Below, one piece after another: positions 24,002 to 35,900 of a DNA stretch of 38,189 nucleotides. The notes under the pieces were generated by a model. That model was not told where the DNA came from, did not search any database, and was given only the letters and a program-made list of their open reading frames with translations. The stretch is from Pseudomonadales bacterium (lineage in GTDB: Bacteria > Pseudomonadota > Gammaproteobacteria > Pseudomonadales > Azotimanducaceae): the NCBI GenBank assembly GCA_023300545.1, contig JALZVT010000149.1, forward strand, positions 1 to 38,189, read 5' to 3'. The position numbers and the translations under genes are program-made. Position 1 is the first letter of the stretch. Every line of letters begins with the position of its first letter.

Positions 24002-26767
24002 ATGACAGCAAGAAAACCGACCGCATCACGTAAAGCCCCCACCACCTCTGGCAAACGCGCCACCAAACCGCAATATCTTTTCGCTTTCGGCAAGAAAACA
24101 GACGGCAACGCCACCATGCGCGAGCTGTTGGGCGGTAAGGGGGCAAACCTCGCAGAAATGGCCGCGATCGGCCTACCAGTACCTCCAGGCTTCACCATCA
24201 GCACGGAGGTATGCGGCTATTACTACGATAATAAAGGCACCTACCCTAAGTCTCTGTCGCACGGCGTGAGCTCAGCCATTGCAGATCTAGAGAATCAACT
24301 GGGCAAGACCTTTGGCGGCACCACCAACCCGCTGCTGGTCTCGGTGCGTTCTGGTGCACGCGATTCCATGCCCGGCATGATGGACACGATTCTCAATCTG
24401 GGCCTGAACGATGAAACCGTCGGCGGTCTTGCCGAAGTTTCTGGTAACCCCAGATTCGCTTGGGATTGCTATCGGCGGTTTATTCAAATGTACGGCGGCG
24501 TGGTTATGGGAGTGCACGCAAAAACCGAAGCTGACAACGACCCATTTGACCAAGAACTCGAAAAGCTTAAGGCAACAGCAGGCGCCGAACTTGACTCTGA
24601 GTTAACGACGCAACAACTGCAGCAACTGGTCAAACGTTACAAGGCATTGATTACCAAACGAACAAAAAACGTCTTTCCACAGGATGTCATGGAACAGCTC
24701 TGGGGTGCCGTCGGTGCCGTATTCGGCTCTTGGAAAAACGAGCGTGCCATTCTTTATCGTCAGCAATACGGCATACCCGCAGAGTGGGGTACGGCGGTCA
24801 ATGTACAGGCGATGGTATTTGGTAATGCGGGCCTTGATAGCGCCACAGGCGTCGCGTTCACTCGTGATCCAGCCAACGGTGAAAAAGTGTTCTACGGTGA
24901 GTATCTCATCAATGCACAAGGCGAAGACGTGGTAGCAGGTGTACGCACACCCAATGCCATTGCCGAGCTTGAGCAAGAGATGCCGAAGAGTTTCAAAGAC
25001 CTTGTAAAGGTGCGCAGCCGACTCGAGAAGCACTTCAAAGACATGCAGGACTTTGAGTTCACCATCGAAAAAGGTCGACTATTCATCCTGCAAACTCGAA
25101 ATGGCAAACGCACCGGGCTCGCGGCGGTTCGCATTGCCGTAGAGATGCAAAAAGAGCGACTCATTTCGCGCGAAACCGCACTGTTGAAAATACCGGCAGA
25201 ATCGATCGACTCACTCCTTGTTCCCGTGTTTGATCCACGGGCGGTGAAGGCGGCGAAGAAAATTGGCCAAGGGCTACCTGCCGGTCCTGGAGCCGCTACT
25301 GGTCGCATTGCATTTAGCGCCGCAAAAGCCGAAGTAGAGACCCGTAAAGGTAATCGAGTCATTCTGTGCCGAACCGAAACCTCGCCAGACGACCTGAAAG
25401 GCATGCTGCATTCTCAAGGCATCCTTACTTCTCGTGGCGGTGTTTCCTCTCATGCAGCCCTGGTTGCAAGACAGCTGGGCAAGGTGTGCGTCTGTGGCGC
25501 CAGCAACATAAAGATCAACTACGAAACTGGCACGCTAACTGCCGGTAACAATGAGCTCAAAGAAGGCGACTACATCTCGATCGATGGCAGCACCGGAATG
25601 ATTTACGAAGGAATGATCGATAGCGCCGACTCTGAAGTGAAGCGCGTGCTCGAGAGTGGCTCAAACAAATCCAACAGCTACACTTACGAACTGTTTCAAA
25701 CGGTCATGCAGTGGTCAGACAAGCTGCGCACGATGAAGATTCGCACCAACGCTGATACGCCTGCAATGGCAGCACAGGCGGTAGCCTATGGCGCAGAAGG
25801 TATTGGGCTATGTCGAACAGAGCACATGTTCTTCGAGGGTGATCGCATCGACTACATGCGACAAATGATACTGGCCGTTGATGAAACTCAACGCCGCGCC
25901 GCACTGCGCAAACTGCTGCCCTTTCAAAAGAAAGATTTTGTGGGTTTGTTCAAAGCAATGAACGGTCGACCGGTCACCATCCGCCTGCTCGATCCGCCGT
26001 TGCATGAATTTTTACCCCAGGACGATGTGGTACGACGCCAATTGGCTGAAAAACTAAACGTGCCTTTCGATTTTGTGATTGACCGCATTAAGGCGTTACA
26101 CGAAGAGAACCCAATGCTGGGCTGCCGGGGCTGCCGCCTGGGCATTCTTTACCCTGAAATCACTGAGATGCAAACTCGGGCGATTTTTGAAGCCGCAGTA
26201 CAGGTCAGCCAGAGTAAAAAAGGCATCAAGGTGAAGCCTGAAATTATGATTCCTTTGGTAGGTTTTGCTGAGGAGCTCGCCGACCAGCTTCGCACCGTGC
26301 ATCGTGTCGCTAACGAAGTTATGGACAGCAAAAAAGTTCGCATCGACTACCTTGTGGGTACCATGATTGAGGTTCCGCGTGCCGCGATTACCGCTGACGA
26401 AATTGCCAAAGAAGCTGATTTCTTTAGCTTCGGCACCAACGATTTAACTCAAACGACACTCGGTTTGAGTCGCGACGACATGGGCCTGTTTTACGACGAG
26501 TACCAGCGCAAAGAGATCTACAACAAGAACCCATTTGCCAGCCTCGACCAAAGCGGCGTAGGCCGACTCGTACAGTACGCAGTCGACAAAGGCCGCGCTG
26601 CAAAGCCGGGCATGAAGCTTGGCATATGTGGCGAGCACGCCGGCGACCCTGATTCGATCGAGTTTTGTCACCGCGTGGGGCTGAACTACGTGAGCTGTTC
26701 ACCACCGCGGGTGCCAATCGCACGCCTCGCCGCGGCCCAAGCCAGCCTACGGGCACGCGAATCTTAG
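24002..26767 (+). CDS. ppdK: Pyruvate, phosphate dikinase
   Basis: 921 aa. Interconverts pyruvate + ATP + Pi and PEP + AMP + PPi. Order of domains: an ATP-grasp region ([11 protein letters not shown] at 44-54, [19 protein letters not shown]), the swivelling phosphohistidine domain with His484 in [13 protein letters not shown], and the PEP/pyruvate TIM barrel ([25 protein letters not shown], and [10 protein letters not shown] with catalytic Cys876), ending [17 protein letters not shown]. The motif usually reads GGMTSHAA; here VSSHAA, a mild change. An N-terminal basic stretch of about 22 residues precedes the conserved start. There is no strong ribosome site before ATG 24002, so a later start is possible. 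Role: gluconeogenic PEP formation, or PPi-linked glycolysis. No regulatory protein (PDRP) gene is adjacent. Confidence 0.96.
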   Translation: MTARKPTASRKAPTTSGKRATKPQYLFAFGKKTDGNATMRELLGGKGANLAEMAAIGLPVPPGFTISTEVCGYYYDNKGTYPKSLSHGVSSAIADLENQLGKTFGGTTNPLLVSVRSGARDSMPGMMDTILNLGLNDETVGGLAEVSGNPRFAWDCYRRFIQMYGGVVMGVHAKTEADNDPFDQELEKLKATAGAELDSELTTQQLQQLVKRYKALITKRTKNVFPQDVMEQLWGAVGAVFGSWKNERAILYRQQYGIPAEWGTAVNVQAMVFGNAGLDSATGVAFTRDPANGEKVFYGEYLINAQGEDVVAGVRTPNAIAELEQEMPKSFKDLVKVRSRLEKHFKDMQDFEFTIEKGRLFILQTRNGKRTGLAAVRIAVEMQKERLISRETALLKIPAESIDSLLVPVFDPRAVKAAKKIGQGLPAGPGAATGRIAFSAAKAEVETRKGNRVILCRTETSPDDLKGMLHSQGILTSRGGVSSHAALVARQLGKVCVCGASNIKINYETGTLTAGNNELKEGDYISIDGSTGMIYEGMIDSADSEVKRVLESGSNKSNSYTYELFQTVMQWSDKLRTMKIRTNADTPAMAAQAVAYGAEGIGLCRTEHMFFEGDRIDYMRQMILAVDETQRRAALRKLLPFQKKDFVGLFKAMNGRPVTIRLLDPPLHEFLPQDDVVRRQLAEKLNVPFDFVIDRIKALHEENPMLGCRGCRLGILYPEITEMQTRAIFEAAVQVSQSKKGIKVKPEIMIPLVGFAEELADQLRTVHRVANEVMDSKKVRIDYLVGTMIEVPRAAITADEIAKEADFFSFGTNDLTQTTLGLSRDDMGLFYDEYQRKEIYNKNPFASLDQSGVGRLVQYAVDKGRAAKPGMKLGICGEHAGDPDSIEFCHRVGLNYVSCSPPRVPIARLAAAQASLRARES

Positions 26768-26775
26768 AGCTCCAA

Positions 26776-26793
26776 CCCGCTCGCAAGAGCGGG
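26776..26793. terminator. Shared hairpin between ppdK and the GST gene
   Basis: CCCGCTC and GAGCGGG form a perfect 7-bp GC-rich stem with a GCAA (GNRA) tetraloop, placed in the 30-bp gap between two converging stops. There is no T-run on either side. Probable bidirectional terminator or 3' end-protecting hairpin. Confidence 0.6.
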
Positions 26794-26797
26794 GTGT

Positions 26798-27448
26798 CTA
26801 GCCAACCAGCGACTGCATGACAACCTGCTCTTTAGCAAGTTGCGCGGTAACCAGGTCGGCACTGAGCGCTCGAGCTAGATAGGCTGCTAACTTTGGGTAG
26901 CTTGCGGCGTCTACCTGATAGCTGCCGTACTGAGCGCTACAAAATGCCGATACAATCGCGAGATCTGCGACGCTTAGCGAATCACCCAAAAAGTAGCCTG
27001 AATCGTCCACCACCGATTCAAGATAGCTCAACAACCCAGGCATAACATTGGTTTCAGTTTCAGCAACCAACGCCTCATCAGTGGGTTGGTTAAACATGGT
27101 GGGGTTCAGCAATCGCTCCCGAAAAAATACTGAGCAGCCTTCTACGAGCTTGGTATCAGCAAATTCTTCGAGCCAACACAACGTCGCGTTAGTTCGTGAA
27201 TCCGCCGAATAGATGGATTTATCAGGAAACTCGACGTCGATGTATCTAAGAATGATGCTCGAGTCAGCAACACTGAAATCGTCGTGCTGCATTGCAGGGA
27301 CCTTACCGAGCGGGCTCAGGGCACGAAACTCTGGCGATTCATCACCCGGCATCGTCGCTACCATCTCAAAATCTACCCCTTTATGCGCCAGAGCAAGGTG
27401 TACTTTGCGGACGAAGGGAGACAGAGGAACACCGTATATTTTGAGCAT
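26798..27448 (-). CDS. Glutathione S-transferase family protein
   Basis: 216 aa from ATG 27448; the frame extends 9 bp further to a TTG, but the ATG starts the standard beta-strand (MLKIYGVPLSPFVRKV). N-terminal thioredoxin-like domain to about residue 78: SPFVRK carries the catalytic-type Ser, ALSPLGKVPAMQ has the cis-Pro, and ADSSIILRYID has the gamma-glutamyl-binding Ser. The helical C-terminal domain follows (FLGDSLSVADLAIVSAF, the N-capping SxxD motif). No clear ribosome site. Likely conjugates glutathione to an electrophile; substrate unknown. The flavoprotein gene upstream is on the same strand, 65 bp away. Confidence 0.9.
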   Translation of the reverse strand: MLKIYGVPLSPFVRKVHLALAHKGVDFEMVATMPGDESPEFRALSPLGKVPAMQHDDFSVADSSIILRYIDVEFPDKSIYSADSRTNATLCWLEEFADTKLVEGCSVFFRERLLNPTMFNQPTDEALVAETETNVMPGLLSYLESVVDDSGYFLGDSLSVADLAIVSAFCSAQYGSYQVDAASYPKLAAYLARALSADLVTAQLAKEQVVMQSLVG

Positions 27449-27513
27449 GAACAACAACCGGAAAAAAGGGCGCCAATATAGGAGAAGTGGCTATTGGCAA
27501 CAACCGCCTTTAG

Positions 27514-28671
27514 CTAAAATGGGTTGGTTGTATCCAACCCGAGCAACGCGCGCCCAACCTGCTCACTCACACGATCTCGATGCGCATTGATGTGCAACGG
27601 CATGGCCTGAAAATCTCGATAGCGCCGCTCAAAAGTCGTACCTTCGCGCAGCCCATTGCCACCCTGAACGCGCAGCATCAAGCGCATCGCGTCGTCACAC
27701 AACTGCAGCGCCTGCATGCTGGCAGACATTTGCGCCAGATAGTCAGCCTCAGTGGGAGTCGTGTTAGTTTGCATACGAGCATCTGTTGCGCGCAGTGCCA
27801 CCTGCACGGTATCAGCGGCCGCTGTTATCAACCCCTGAGCATGACCAAGATTTACCTGCACTAGTGGGCGCTCGGCAACCTTCACTCCCATAATGGCTAC
27901 CCGATCGCGTATGCCAGTACAGATCTCGCTGAGGGCTGCCTGACACAGGCTGGAGGCCATAGCGCCGAGCCACAAATCTGAAACACCAACCCAGTCTTCA
28001 CGATAACGTGGCGCAATGACCGCAACGCTTGGATCGCGAAAGTGCACTCGGTACATCATGGGAAACGGCGCTACCTGAGCGACCGGCACCCTCACCCCGT
28101 CGTAATAGACGTCATCGGTACTGGATGCTCGCAGGCTCATGGCCTGCCAGGTGGGGTCAATACGAACGTGCTCAGAGCGTAAATCAAGCAGTGTAAATTG
28201 CGGACTATTTCGATCATTGCCAACAAACGACACCCCGGCCCATTGCGCGTAGCGCGAGCCCGAGCCAAAGGCTGCTTTGCCTCGGAGAATCAGGTCGTCT
28301 TTGTCACGTTCAGCGCGTACACCGGTACTGGCCCCGGCCGGAAAACAGACCCATTCTGATGCCTGCACAATGCCAGATAGCTGCTTGACGTGATCAGGCC
28401 CAAGTAGCCCGCAAAACAGATGAAACGTCGACAGGTGGTTCCACAGACACCAGGCCGTTGAGCTGCACGCAGTGACCACCTCACCAAGCACCCCAGCCAC
28501 GTCTAATGTAGACGCGTCACTACCGCCTAGTTCGCGCGCCGCGGTCATCGCCATAACCGGTGATGCCCGCAACCCCCTAATGGCTTCGGCAGAAACGCTG
28601 CGACTACGATCTGCCTCTGGCGCCTGCGCCGCTATGACATCGATCACTCCGTTGTTGAGCCATGCCGCCAT
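27514..28671 (-). CDS. Acyl-CoA-dehydrogenase-fold flavoprotein (DszC/HpaB-like)
   Basis: 385 aa. The fold is that of the acyl-CoA dehydrogenase superfamily: an N-terminal helical part (EALRGLRASPV-like, AARELGGSDAS), a middle beta-domain (FGSGSRYAQWAGVSFV, MSLRASSTDDVYYDGVRVP) and a C-terminal helical domain ending in QGGNGLREGTTFERRYRDFQAMPLHINAHRD. The catalytic Glu of true dehydrogenases is not obvious, and the overall pattern fits the flavin-dependent monooxygenase branch (class D, two-component, FMNH2-using). It has AGGAG 8 nt before the ATG. Either an unusual dehydrogenase or an oxygenase needing a separate flavin reductase, none of which is in the window. The GST follows on the same strand. 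Confidence 0.8.
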   Translation of the reverse strand: MAAWLNNGVIDVIAAQAPEADRSRSVSAEAIRGLRASPVMAMTAARELGGSDASTLDVAGVLGEVVTACSSTAWCLWNHLSTFHLFCGLLGPDHVKQLSGIVQASEWVCFPAGASTGVRAERDKDDLILRGKAAFGSGSRYAQWAGVSFVGNDRNSPQFTLLDLRSEHVRIDPTWQAMSLRASSTDDVYYDGVRVPVAQVAPFPMMYRVHFRDPSVAVIAPRYREDWVGVSDLWLGAMASSLCQAALSEICTGIRDRVAIMGVKVAERPLVQVNLGHAQGLITAAADTVQVALRATDARMQTNTTPTEADYLAQMSASMQALQLCDDAMRLMLRVQGGNGLREGTTFERRYRDFQAMPLHINAHRDRVSEQVGRALLGLDTTNPF

Positions 28672-28735
28672 CGAAACTACTCCTGCCCTGTTTACCCCTG
28701 CCCCAAGCCTACCAGAGCAGTAGTGCTGCAGGAGA

Positions 28736-29815
28736 TCACGGCGTTTTTTTAGACAGCCTGTTCACGTGTCCCATCTTGCGGCCAGGCTTAACCTCAGCCT
28801 TACCATAGAGGTGCAAGCCGGCTGTGCCTGTCAACGCGGTGTCGTTCACGTCATCGCCAATCAAATTTTTCATAACTGCGTTGGAGTGGCGCTCACCGCC
28901 GGCCAGAGGCCAGCCAATAACCGCCCGTATGTGTTGTTCAAACTGATCAACGGCACAGGCGTTCTGCGTCCAATGACCCGAATTGTGCACCCTAGGTGCG
29001 ATCTCATTCACAATCAGACCCGTCGCAGTAGCAAACAATTCAACACCCATGACACCCACATAGTCGAGGGCGTCTAGAATGGTGCGAGCAATCGCCTTCG
29101 CTTCATCGATTACTGCGTCGGTGACATTGGCCGGCACCGTGGTTGTGTCCAGTATTCCATCAACATGCACATTCTCACCCGGGTCAAAGCAAACAATCTG
29201 CCCCTGATGTGACCGTGCTGCGATAACCGATAACTCGCGCTCAAACTCAACAAAGCCTTCAGCGACAGACGGCACTGCGCCGATTAACGACAATGCTGAA
29301 TCTATGTCTTGCCGAACCTTAAGACGAACCTGGCCTTTACCGTCATAACCAAATCGACGGGTTTTGAGGATAAGCGGCAGTCCGATGGTCGCGACGGCCT
29401 GCTGCAACTCAGGCATCGTGCTGACCCCTGCATAGGGCGCAACGGTTAAACCAAGAGACGCGAGAAATGCTTTCTCAGCCAGGCGGTCTTGGCTCGTCGC
29501 CAACGACCGTCGATTAGGTCGAATCTCTCGCTCAGCCGCAATCGCATCGAGCGCGCTATCTGGAATATTTTCAAATTCGAAAGTCACGACGTCAACGTTG
29601 CGAGCAAATTCGAGCAGCGCTGCAAGATCGTCGTAGCCCGCTGTTGTAGTGTGATCGGCTACCTGTGACGCCGGACAGTTGGCTTCTGGTTCAAACACAT
29701 GACAGCGCATTCCTAGCCGAGCCGCAGCAAGGGCTAACATGCGACCCAATTGCCCACCACCAAGAACACCGATTACGCTGCCGGTAGGCAGGGGCGCGCT
29801 CGCGGCCTTAGCCAT
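28736..29815 (-). CDS. purK: N5-carboxyaminoimidazole ribonucleotide synthase
   Basis: 359 aa from ATG 29815. A longer frame upstream would run through purE and starts with non-homologous residues; at 29815 the protein opens with the PurK Rossmann motif ([17 protein letters not shown]) soon after. ATP-grasp residues include [26 protein letters not shown], and the metal-binding [13 protein letters not shown] near 290. Converts AIR + ATP + bicarbonate to N5-CAIR in purine synthesis. Its start overlaps the purE stop by 8 bp, so the pair is co-translated. The product is passed to PurE. Confidence 0.96.
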   Translation of the reverse strand: MAKAASAPLPTGSVIGVLGGGQLGRMLALAAARLGMRCHVFEPEANCPASQVADHTTTAGYDDLAALLEFARNVDVVTFEFENIPDSALDAIAAEREIRPNRRSLATSQDRLAEKAFLASLGLTVAPYAGVSTMPELQQAVATIGLPLILKTRRFGYDGKGQVRLKVRQDIDSALSLIGAVPSVAEGFVEFERELSVIAARSHQGQIVCFDPGENVHVDGILDTTTVPANVTDAVIDEAKAIARTILDALDYVGVMGVELFATATGLIVNEIAPRVHNSGHWTQNACAVDQFEQHIRAVIGWPLAGGERHSNAVMKNLIGDDVNDTALTGTAGLHLYGKAEVKPGRKMGHVNRLSKKTP

Positions 29816-30296
29816 CGACAGGTTCCTCGGGAATCGACGCTGACAAAGCGGCTCGCCATTCGTCGAGACGCAACGCCAACGCTGGATCGCCAGTGGCAAG
29901 AATAGCGGCGGCCATCAAGCCCGCGTTTGCTGCGCCGGCTTCGCCAATTGCCATGGTAGCTACAGGATAACCTCGTGGCATTTGCACGATAGAATAGAGC
30001 GAATCTACGCCACTCAAAGCGCGCGTCTGCACCGGCACACCGACAACCGGAATTCGAGTTTTTGACGCCATCATGCCAGGCAGATGGGCTGCACCGCCGG
30101 CACCCGCAATAATGACTTTCAAACCCCGCGCAACGGCGGTCGAGCCATATTCCCAGAGCCGGTCTGGGGTACGGTGCGCTGAAACAATTTTGCGCTCAAA
30201 AGCCACATCCAGCTCGCTAAGCACCTCTGCTGCGGCCCGGAGCGTGGGCCAGTCGCTCTGACTGCCCATGATGATGCCGACTTCTGGTAATGGCAT
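29808..30296 (-). CDS. purE: N5-carboxyaminoimidazole ribonucleotide mutase
   Basis: 162 aa, normal for class I bacterial PurE. The CAIR-binding motifs are present: MGSQSDW (10-16), [10 protein letters not shown] (38-47) with the catalytic His41, and [17 protein letters not shown] (62-78). Rearranges N5-CAIR to CAIR in de novo purine biosynthesis. GAGG lies about 7 nt before the ATG. First gene of a purE-purK unit. There is no evident PurR box, but the 122-bp upstream gap could hold its promoter. Confidence 0.97.
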   Translation of the reverse strand: MPLPEVGIIMGSQSDWPTLRAAAEVLSELDVAFERKIVSAHRTPDRLWEYGSTAVARGLKVIIAGAGGAAHLPGMMASKTRIPVVGVPVQTRALSGVDSLYSIVQMPRGYPVATMAIGEAGAANAGLMAAAILATGDPALALRLDEWRAALSASIPEEPVDG

Positions 30297-30418
30297 CAGA
30301 TGCCCTCAACTACTTGTGAGTAATGGGCCGCAAACATCGCCAGCCCGTCTAGAGCGCAAGGATATAGGGGCAGGCCACGCATGGCGAGACCCGTGCCTGC
30401 TGATTGGCTTGGCCACAA

Positions 30419-32803
30419 CTAGCCTGAGGTCTTGGTCGCTGGCTTCCGCGCTTTAACGCAGGCGTCACCTGCATTCAACACTCGCTTGGCTAAGCCATCA
30501 GCCAAAATTGATAACCCTCCCGTGGAAGCAGCAGCACCTATAGCAAGCCCACTTTTCAATAATCCTGCAGCATCAGCCTGAGGCCGAGGAGCACTCAGCG
30601 GGCCACCCATTTTCAGAAATTTGACCAGACTGCCAACGTTCACGCCAACACCCCCTTTTGCCGAGGGAGTAATGCCGATATCTAGCGTTTCATCATTAAA
30701 ATCGATCTTGCCAGTGCCAATAATTTCCATTTTCTCAGTTTCTACCACCAACTGATTATTGGTTTTCCAAACACCAGCCTCGCCCTCGAATTTAACCAGA
30801 GCACAGCTCAGCTGAGTGGTCGGATCGGTTTTTCCAAAGGGGTTTAGCTTGCTCAACGCCTCCATTATTAGATCTGAACCGGCGAGTTCAAACGTATCAT
30901 TCTGCACAACCGCATCAACCACGGTTAGCAGCAGCAACCCTTTGCTATTAGCGGCCAAGGCTGCAGGGCTTGCACCGTTGCTTAGGATATTAAGCTCAAG
31001 ATCAGTTTTGCCACCGGTAAGCTCGTCTTTGCTCACGAGTTCAAAAGCCTCTAGCTCTATTCCTGCCAGTTTAAATTCCACCATCAGGTCTGCAGAATCA
31101 GCGCTGGGGTCGAGGCTGAAAAAACCACCAAAACCACCGCCACCAAATTTCGCTCGGGGCTCAACGCGCAAAATATCATCTGTGCTGGTTGCACTAAGAC
31201 TAAACTCTGAAAATTCAGCCGCCAGAATTGTGAGCTGCTCCGCGGTCAATGAAACGTCCGCAACAAAATCGCGTAATGGCTCAAGCGGCAAAGGTGTTGT
31301 TGAGAACAACTTCACAGGCCCTTTTGTCGCCACAATCGGTTCAACCCCAGCACCTTCGGTCACCGCATCGCTCGCTTCTACCGTTTCTACCGTGGTGGGC
31401 ACCACGTCAGCCAACGGTTGCAGAGTCAATTTCGACGAGGTCAACTTGGCACTGACCCCTGCTAAGCCGCCGAGCCCTGGATTGTCGCCGGCGGCCAAGC
31501 TAAGGCTAAGCATACCCTGCACATCGTTAGTCCCTGCACCTATCTGCAGGTCGTTTAGGGTCAGGCTGTTCTCGGCTGCAACTAACTGCCCTGCGAACGC
31601 AAAGGGAGTTAGCGGCGCAAAGTCTTTGTTTAATAGATCGCCCGCGATCTGAAAATCGCTGACCTTCAGGTCGAGCAGCAAGTCATTACCCGCAAGTGCG
31701 TTGAGGTTCGCAGCACCCTGAACTCCAACCGTAAAATGGTCCCCTGAAACCTTCAACTCAATCTTCGCATCAGCACCCTGGGTTTGACTCGTAAGAGGTG
31801 TTAGCAACAACTCGCCAGTGAAAGCCTGCTCTACAATTGTTTTCAGCTCTTCATCTTGCATCTGGTAGCGTCCCGACAAATCGCTGAGTCGCAGCGACTT
31901 GGAGTCAGCTGTCAATTCGCCAGAGAAACCGTGCAGTTGATGCTCAGCCGCCTGTAGTTCATCAACCTTCAAAACCAAGTTCAAATTCCCAAGGCTAGGC
32001 AACCAACTCCAATCCATGGGGACTTCAACCTCAGAATCAGAGGTCATCGCCATGGGTTCGGCCGCTTCCGATATTTCAGAGGTTGGAACCACACCGCTCG
32101 GTTCAGCACCGGCCAGCAGTGGATTGAGGTTCAACACTGGAATCAACAACTCCAACTGGTTAGTGGCGCCCAGTCGATAGCGCAGTGTTCCTGCAACGCT
32201 GAAATCCTCGGAGCCGGGTTGGTGCAGAGTGATTTTTGTGGCAACACTGTCTAATGGCGCGGCATCTGCTGGGTCGGCGCCGCCGGAGTTTGCCTGCCGC
32301 TCAAGACTAAAAGACAGCGATACGGCTTCGGCTTCAGCCTGCTTGATGGTCAGAGAATTAATCGCTAACTGGCTAAAAGCTAGCGGTAGCGCCAAATCGA
32401 GCGCGCCCCCTACTTCCTGCGTAGGGGCTTCACCCGAAGATTGCTCGGCTGCCAGAGACTCACTGTCAGCCTCTGGCAGCGTCACCGTGACGTTATCAGC
32501 CTGTAGTGACCAGACTGATGGAGCGCCGGTTAGAAAACGCCATAGGTGGAAGCGCAAGGAGCCGTTATCGAGTTGGAGCAGCGTTGGCCCACCAACGGGC
32601 TTGATCTGCGCATCGCTCAGGTCGAGGGCAATCGGCCATACACCTATAGCGGTGTTCGCAGCGACGTATTCCATGTCAGCCGTCGTGCGCAACAGCCAGG
32701 TCAAAGACGTAGTCGGCTTGGTCAACAGCAAGCCAAGCGCGATAACCAGAGGTATCGCTAACACCAGCAGCACAATACCTACCCACTTAAAGAATCCGAT
32801 CAC
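30419..32803 (-). CDS. AsmA-family inner-membrane-anchored protein
   Basis: 794 aa with a GTG start; GGAG lies 7 nt upstream. A single N-terminal helix (about residues 6-28, VGIVLLVLAIPLVIALGLLL) anchors a long periplasmic region. The sequence resembles AsmA proteins: beta-strand-rich repeats with LxLxDLxGxYxM patterns and a C-terminal AsmA_2-type domain with LDIGITPSAKGGVGVNVG and FLKMGGPLSAPRPQAD. Low-complexity Glu/Val/Thr linkers occur near 100 and 250. AsmA-like proteins (TamB, YhdP, YdbH) are thought to form lipid-conducting bridges between membranes. Diverges from the alpha-2-macroglobulin gene across 155 bp. Confidence 0.82.
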   Translation of the reverse strand: MIGFFKWVGIVLLVLAIPLVIALGLLLTKPTTSLTWLLRTTADMEYVAANTAIGVWPIALDLSDAQIKPVGGPTLLQLDNGSLRFHLWRFLTGAPSVWSLQADNVTVTLPEADSESLAAEQSSGEAPTQEVGGALDLALPLAFSQLAINSLTIKQAEAEAVSLSFSLERQANSGGADPADAAPLDSVATKITLHQPGSEDFSVAGTLRYRLGATNQLELLIPVLNLNPLLAGAEPSGVVPTSEISEAAEPMAMTSDSEVEVPMDWSWLPSLGNLNLVLKVDELQAAEHQLHGFSGELTADSKSLRLSDLSGRYQMQDEELKTIVEQAFTGELLLTPLTSQTQGADAKIELKVSGDHFTVGVQGAANLNALAGNDLLLDLKVSDFQIAGDLLNKDFAPLTPFAFAGQLVAAENSLTLNDLQIGAGTNDVQGMLSLSLAAGDNPGLGGLAGVSAKLTSSKLTLQPLADVVPTTVETVEASDAVTEGAGVEPIVATKGPVKLFSTTPLPLEPLRDFVADVSLTAEQLTILAAEFSEFSLSATSTDDILRVEPRAKFGGGGFGGFFSLDPSADSADLMVEFKLAGIELEAFELVSKDELTGGKTDLELNILSNGASPAALAANSKGLLLLTVVDAVVQNDTFELAGSDLIMEALSKLNPFGKTDPTTQLSCALVKFEGEAGVWKTNNQLVVETEKMEIIGTGKIDFNDETLDIGITPSAKGGVGVNVGSLVKFLKMGGPLSAPRPQADAAGLLKSGLAIGAAASTGGLSILADGLAKRVLNAGDACVKARKPATKTSG

Positions 32804-32958
32804 ACAATTACTCCAGAGGGAATCAAACGTCGCGGTACTTTACTCTGCCCCCGAGTTATCCGCTTGCCCATTTGCGCAAATTAGCCACATTTCCTGACTG
32901 TTCGACGGGCTAGTATGAATTGGCTACTCACTCAATCCGAATTCAAACGGAGCAGTAA

Positions 32959-35900
32959 ATGACGCGACTTCAAACGGTATTTGGTGAATTTCGCTGGTCA
33001 CCTCCGACTTGGCTCGCTCAGCTCGGTATTCGACGCCTGCTTATGGCTGTTGGCGCCATGCTGCTCTTTATCATTATGGCGATTGCCGCTTATCGCTACT
33101 ACGATTCCCTGCCCAAGCCGCCACAGGTTGTCGCGGCGACTGTTGCTCCCGGCATAACGCCCATTGTCGACGGCAAGCTGGTGCCAGAACCTCTAATCAT
33201 AGATTTCTCGCTCGAAGCCGACCCTCGAACCGAGATACTGACTACTGACTCGGTAGCGAGTCTTGCCCTGGTCGGTGGGGAAATCACCGAAGGCATCGCT
33301 CTTAGCCCATCTATGGACGGAACCTGGCGCTGGCAAAGCGAATCGCAGCTACTTTTCACCCCCGCTAGCGATTGGCCCGCTGGGAGAGAATTCACGGTCT
33401 CTTATGAATCCGCGATATTTGCCCCGGGCTTGGCTTTAGGAAATGCCAGAACTAGTTTCACAACGCCAGAATTCGCCACAACTCTAGTCGAGCTTAAGTT
33501 CTATCAAGATCCTCTTGAGCGGTCGTTGCGTAAGGCTGTCGCTGAACTGTCCTTTACCCACCCGGTAGAAAAGAACAGCCTTAGGCAACGCCTGTCGTAT
33601 TCAATGCGGGAGTCTGGCGCAACCCTCGACACCGCGCCCACCGCGATTGACTATAAAATCACTTTTGATCCACAGCAACGCACGGCCTATGTGCATTCCG
33701 TCCCGCTAGATATCCCCCCGGAAGAAAATTATCTTCGTCTGCAACTGGACGCTGGTCTGGCCCCAAAACTGGGGCCTTCTCGACTCCCACAGACACTACA
33801 GCAGAATTTGACCATTCCGGACATCGGCAGCTACTTCAAGATAACGGCGGTCGACGCCGTTATTGCCAGAAACAACGTTGACAAACCGCGGCAGACACTC
33901 ACGTTCGAGTTAACCGACCAGGTATCAACGCAGCAGCTAAACAAAAAACTATCGGCCTACCTGCTACCTATATCACCCGTCATCAACAACAAAGTGAGAC
34001 AGAACAAGTACTGGCAAGGACCAAGGGAAGTCACTACACAGATACTGTCTCAGGCAGAAGAAATTCAACTCCAGCTAAACCCCGTTGATAACGATTCTGC
34101 GTCGCTGCACAGCGCATCAATTGACCTTCCCGAAAACCGAACCCTGTACGTTGCGATCGACCAGGGGCTGCGCTCCGAGGGTGACTTTTTACTCAGCCGC
34201 CGCTACGACACTCTGGTGCGTACACCTGCCTACCCGAAAGAAGCAAAGGTGGCCCAGCCTGGCGCCATATTGCCCTTAACCCGCGATCACCAGCTGAGCT
34301 TTGTCGCTCGCGGCGTGAATACTCTCAAGGTAGAGATTGGGCGCTTGTTGAACGATCAGGTTAATCATCTCGCCAGCCAAACCCGCGGAGAGCTGAAAAG
34401 CCCGCGATTTAGCAACTACAATTTTGATGCCGATAACCTAACCACAGTCACGACCCGTTTTATCAACCTGACCCCTGAACACCCAAGTGAATCGACATTT
34501 GCGAGCCTTGATCTCAGTGAATTTCTACCTGGCGGAGGCTACTACTTCGTCACGGTACAGGGCTGGAACAAAGCACAAAACCATCCGCTTGGCGCAGCTG
34601 ACACGCGCTTTGTGCTGATTACCGATCTGGGCCTTTTGGTCAAAACAAACACGAACGGTACACAAGATGTGTTTGTGCATTCGATCGAAAGCGGTCTTCC
34701 CCTAGCGGGCGTTGAGGTCGCTCTGCTCGGCAAGAACGGCCGCCCAATCATGGAACAAACGACCGCCATCGATGGCCACACTACTCTACCTGCAACAAAC
34801 GACTTCGGACGCGAAAAAACACCCACAGTTTACGTCGTGCGCAATGGCGATGATTCAGTATTCATGCCCTTTGGGCGTCGTGAACGACAATTGCAATACT
34901 CGCGATTCGACATTGGCGGAGACTACCAGCACAACGGCGCCAACAACAATCAACTCAAGGCTCAACTGTTCACTGATCGCGGCCTCTATCGTCCCGGCGA
35001 TACTGTCCAACTCGCAGCTATCGTTAAAAGAGACGACTGGTCACTATTGGACGAGTTACCACTGGCAATCAAAATCAGAGACCCGCGCGGCCGATTAGTG
35101 ATGAACAAACGCATAAAGCTACCCAAAACCGGGTTTCTAGAGGAGACGCTTACAACCGACCCAACATCACCAACCGGAAACTACAATGTCACCTTGCACG
35201 TCGCTAACTCACGCGGTGGCCGTCGCACAATAGGCAGCGAAGCTTTTAAGGTAGAAGAGTTTCTACCTGACAGACTCCGCATTCGCTCGCATATATCCGG
35301 TCAAAAAAGTGAGGGCTGGCTCAAGCCTGATGACCTCGTTTGTGAAGTTTCGCTGCACAACCTGTTTGGCACTCCGGCAGAGTCTCGTCGAATCACAGCA
35401 GAACTAGAACTCAAGCCGAAAACAATGCACATAAAGCGCTATCCAGGATTTGTGTTTGATGATCCACTGCGCAAAAACCACAACCCTATCGGCGCGGTTC
35501 GTCGCACACTAACTAACACAACCACCAACTCAGAGGGACAAGCTACGCTGCCTCTCGATCTCGAACAGTACAACAAAGGCATCTATCAACTCACCGTCCA
35601 TACCGACGGCTTTGAAACCGACGGCAGTCGCAGTGTTAGCGCTGAAGCCCGCGTCATGTTGTCGCCGTTAGATCATCTGATTGGTTATAAAACCAACGGC
35701 GACCTAAGTTTTCTTACTAAAGATTCAGACCACAGCGTTGCGTTTCTCAGCGTAGACAGCGATGCCCAGAGCATTCCTCTGAATGAGCTAACCGTGACCC
35801 TATTAGAAGAGAAATTCGTCTCAGCATTGGTAAAGCGGCCAAACGGCACCTTTGCTTATCAGTCCGTAAAAAAGGCAGACCTGATTTCGAGCGAACCTTG

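Noticed and set aside
30816-31652. 278-codon + strand frame opposite the AsmA gene
   Set aside because: It is Ser/Ala/Pro-rich with no recognisable domain and lies wholly inside the antisense of a clearly coding gene, so it is a shadow.
32229-32897. 222-codon + strand frame opposite the AsmA start
   Set aside because: Same kind of shadow; no family motif and no ribosome site.
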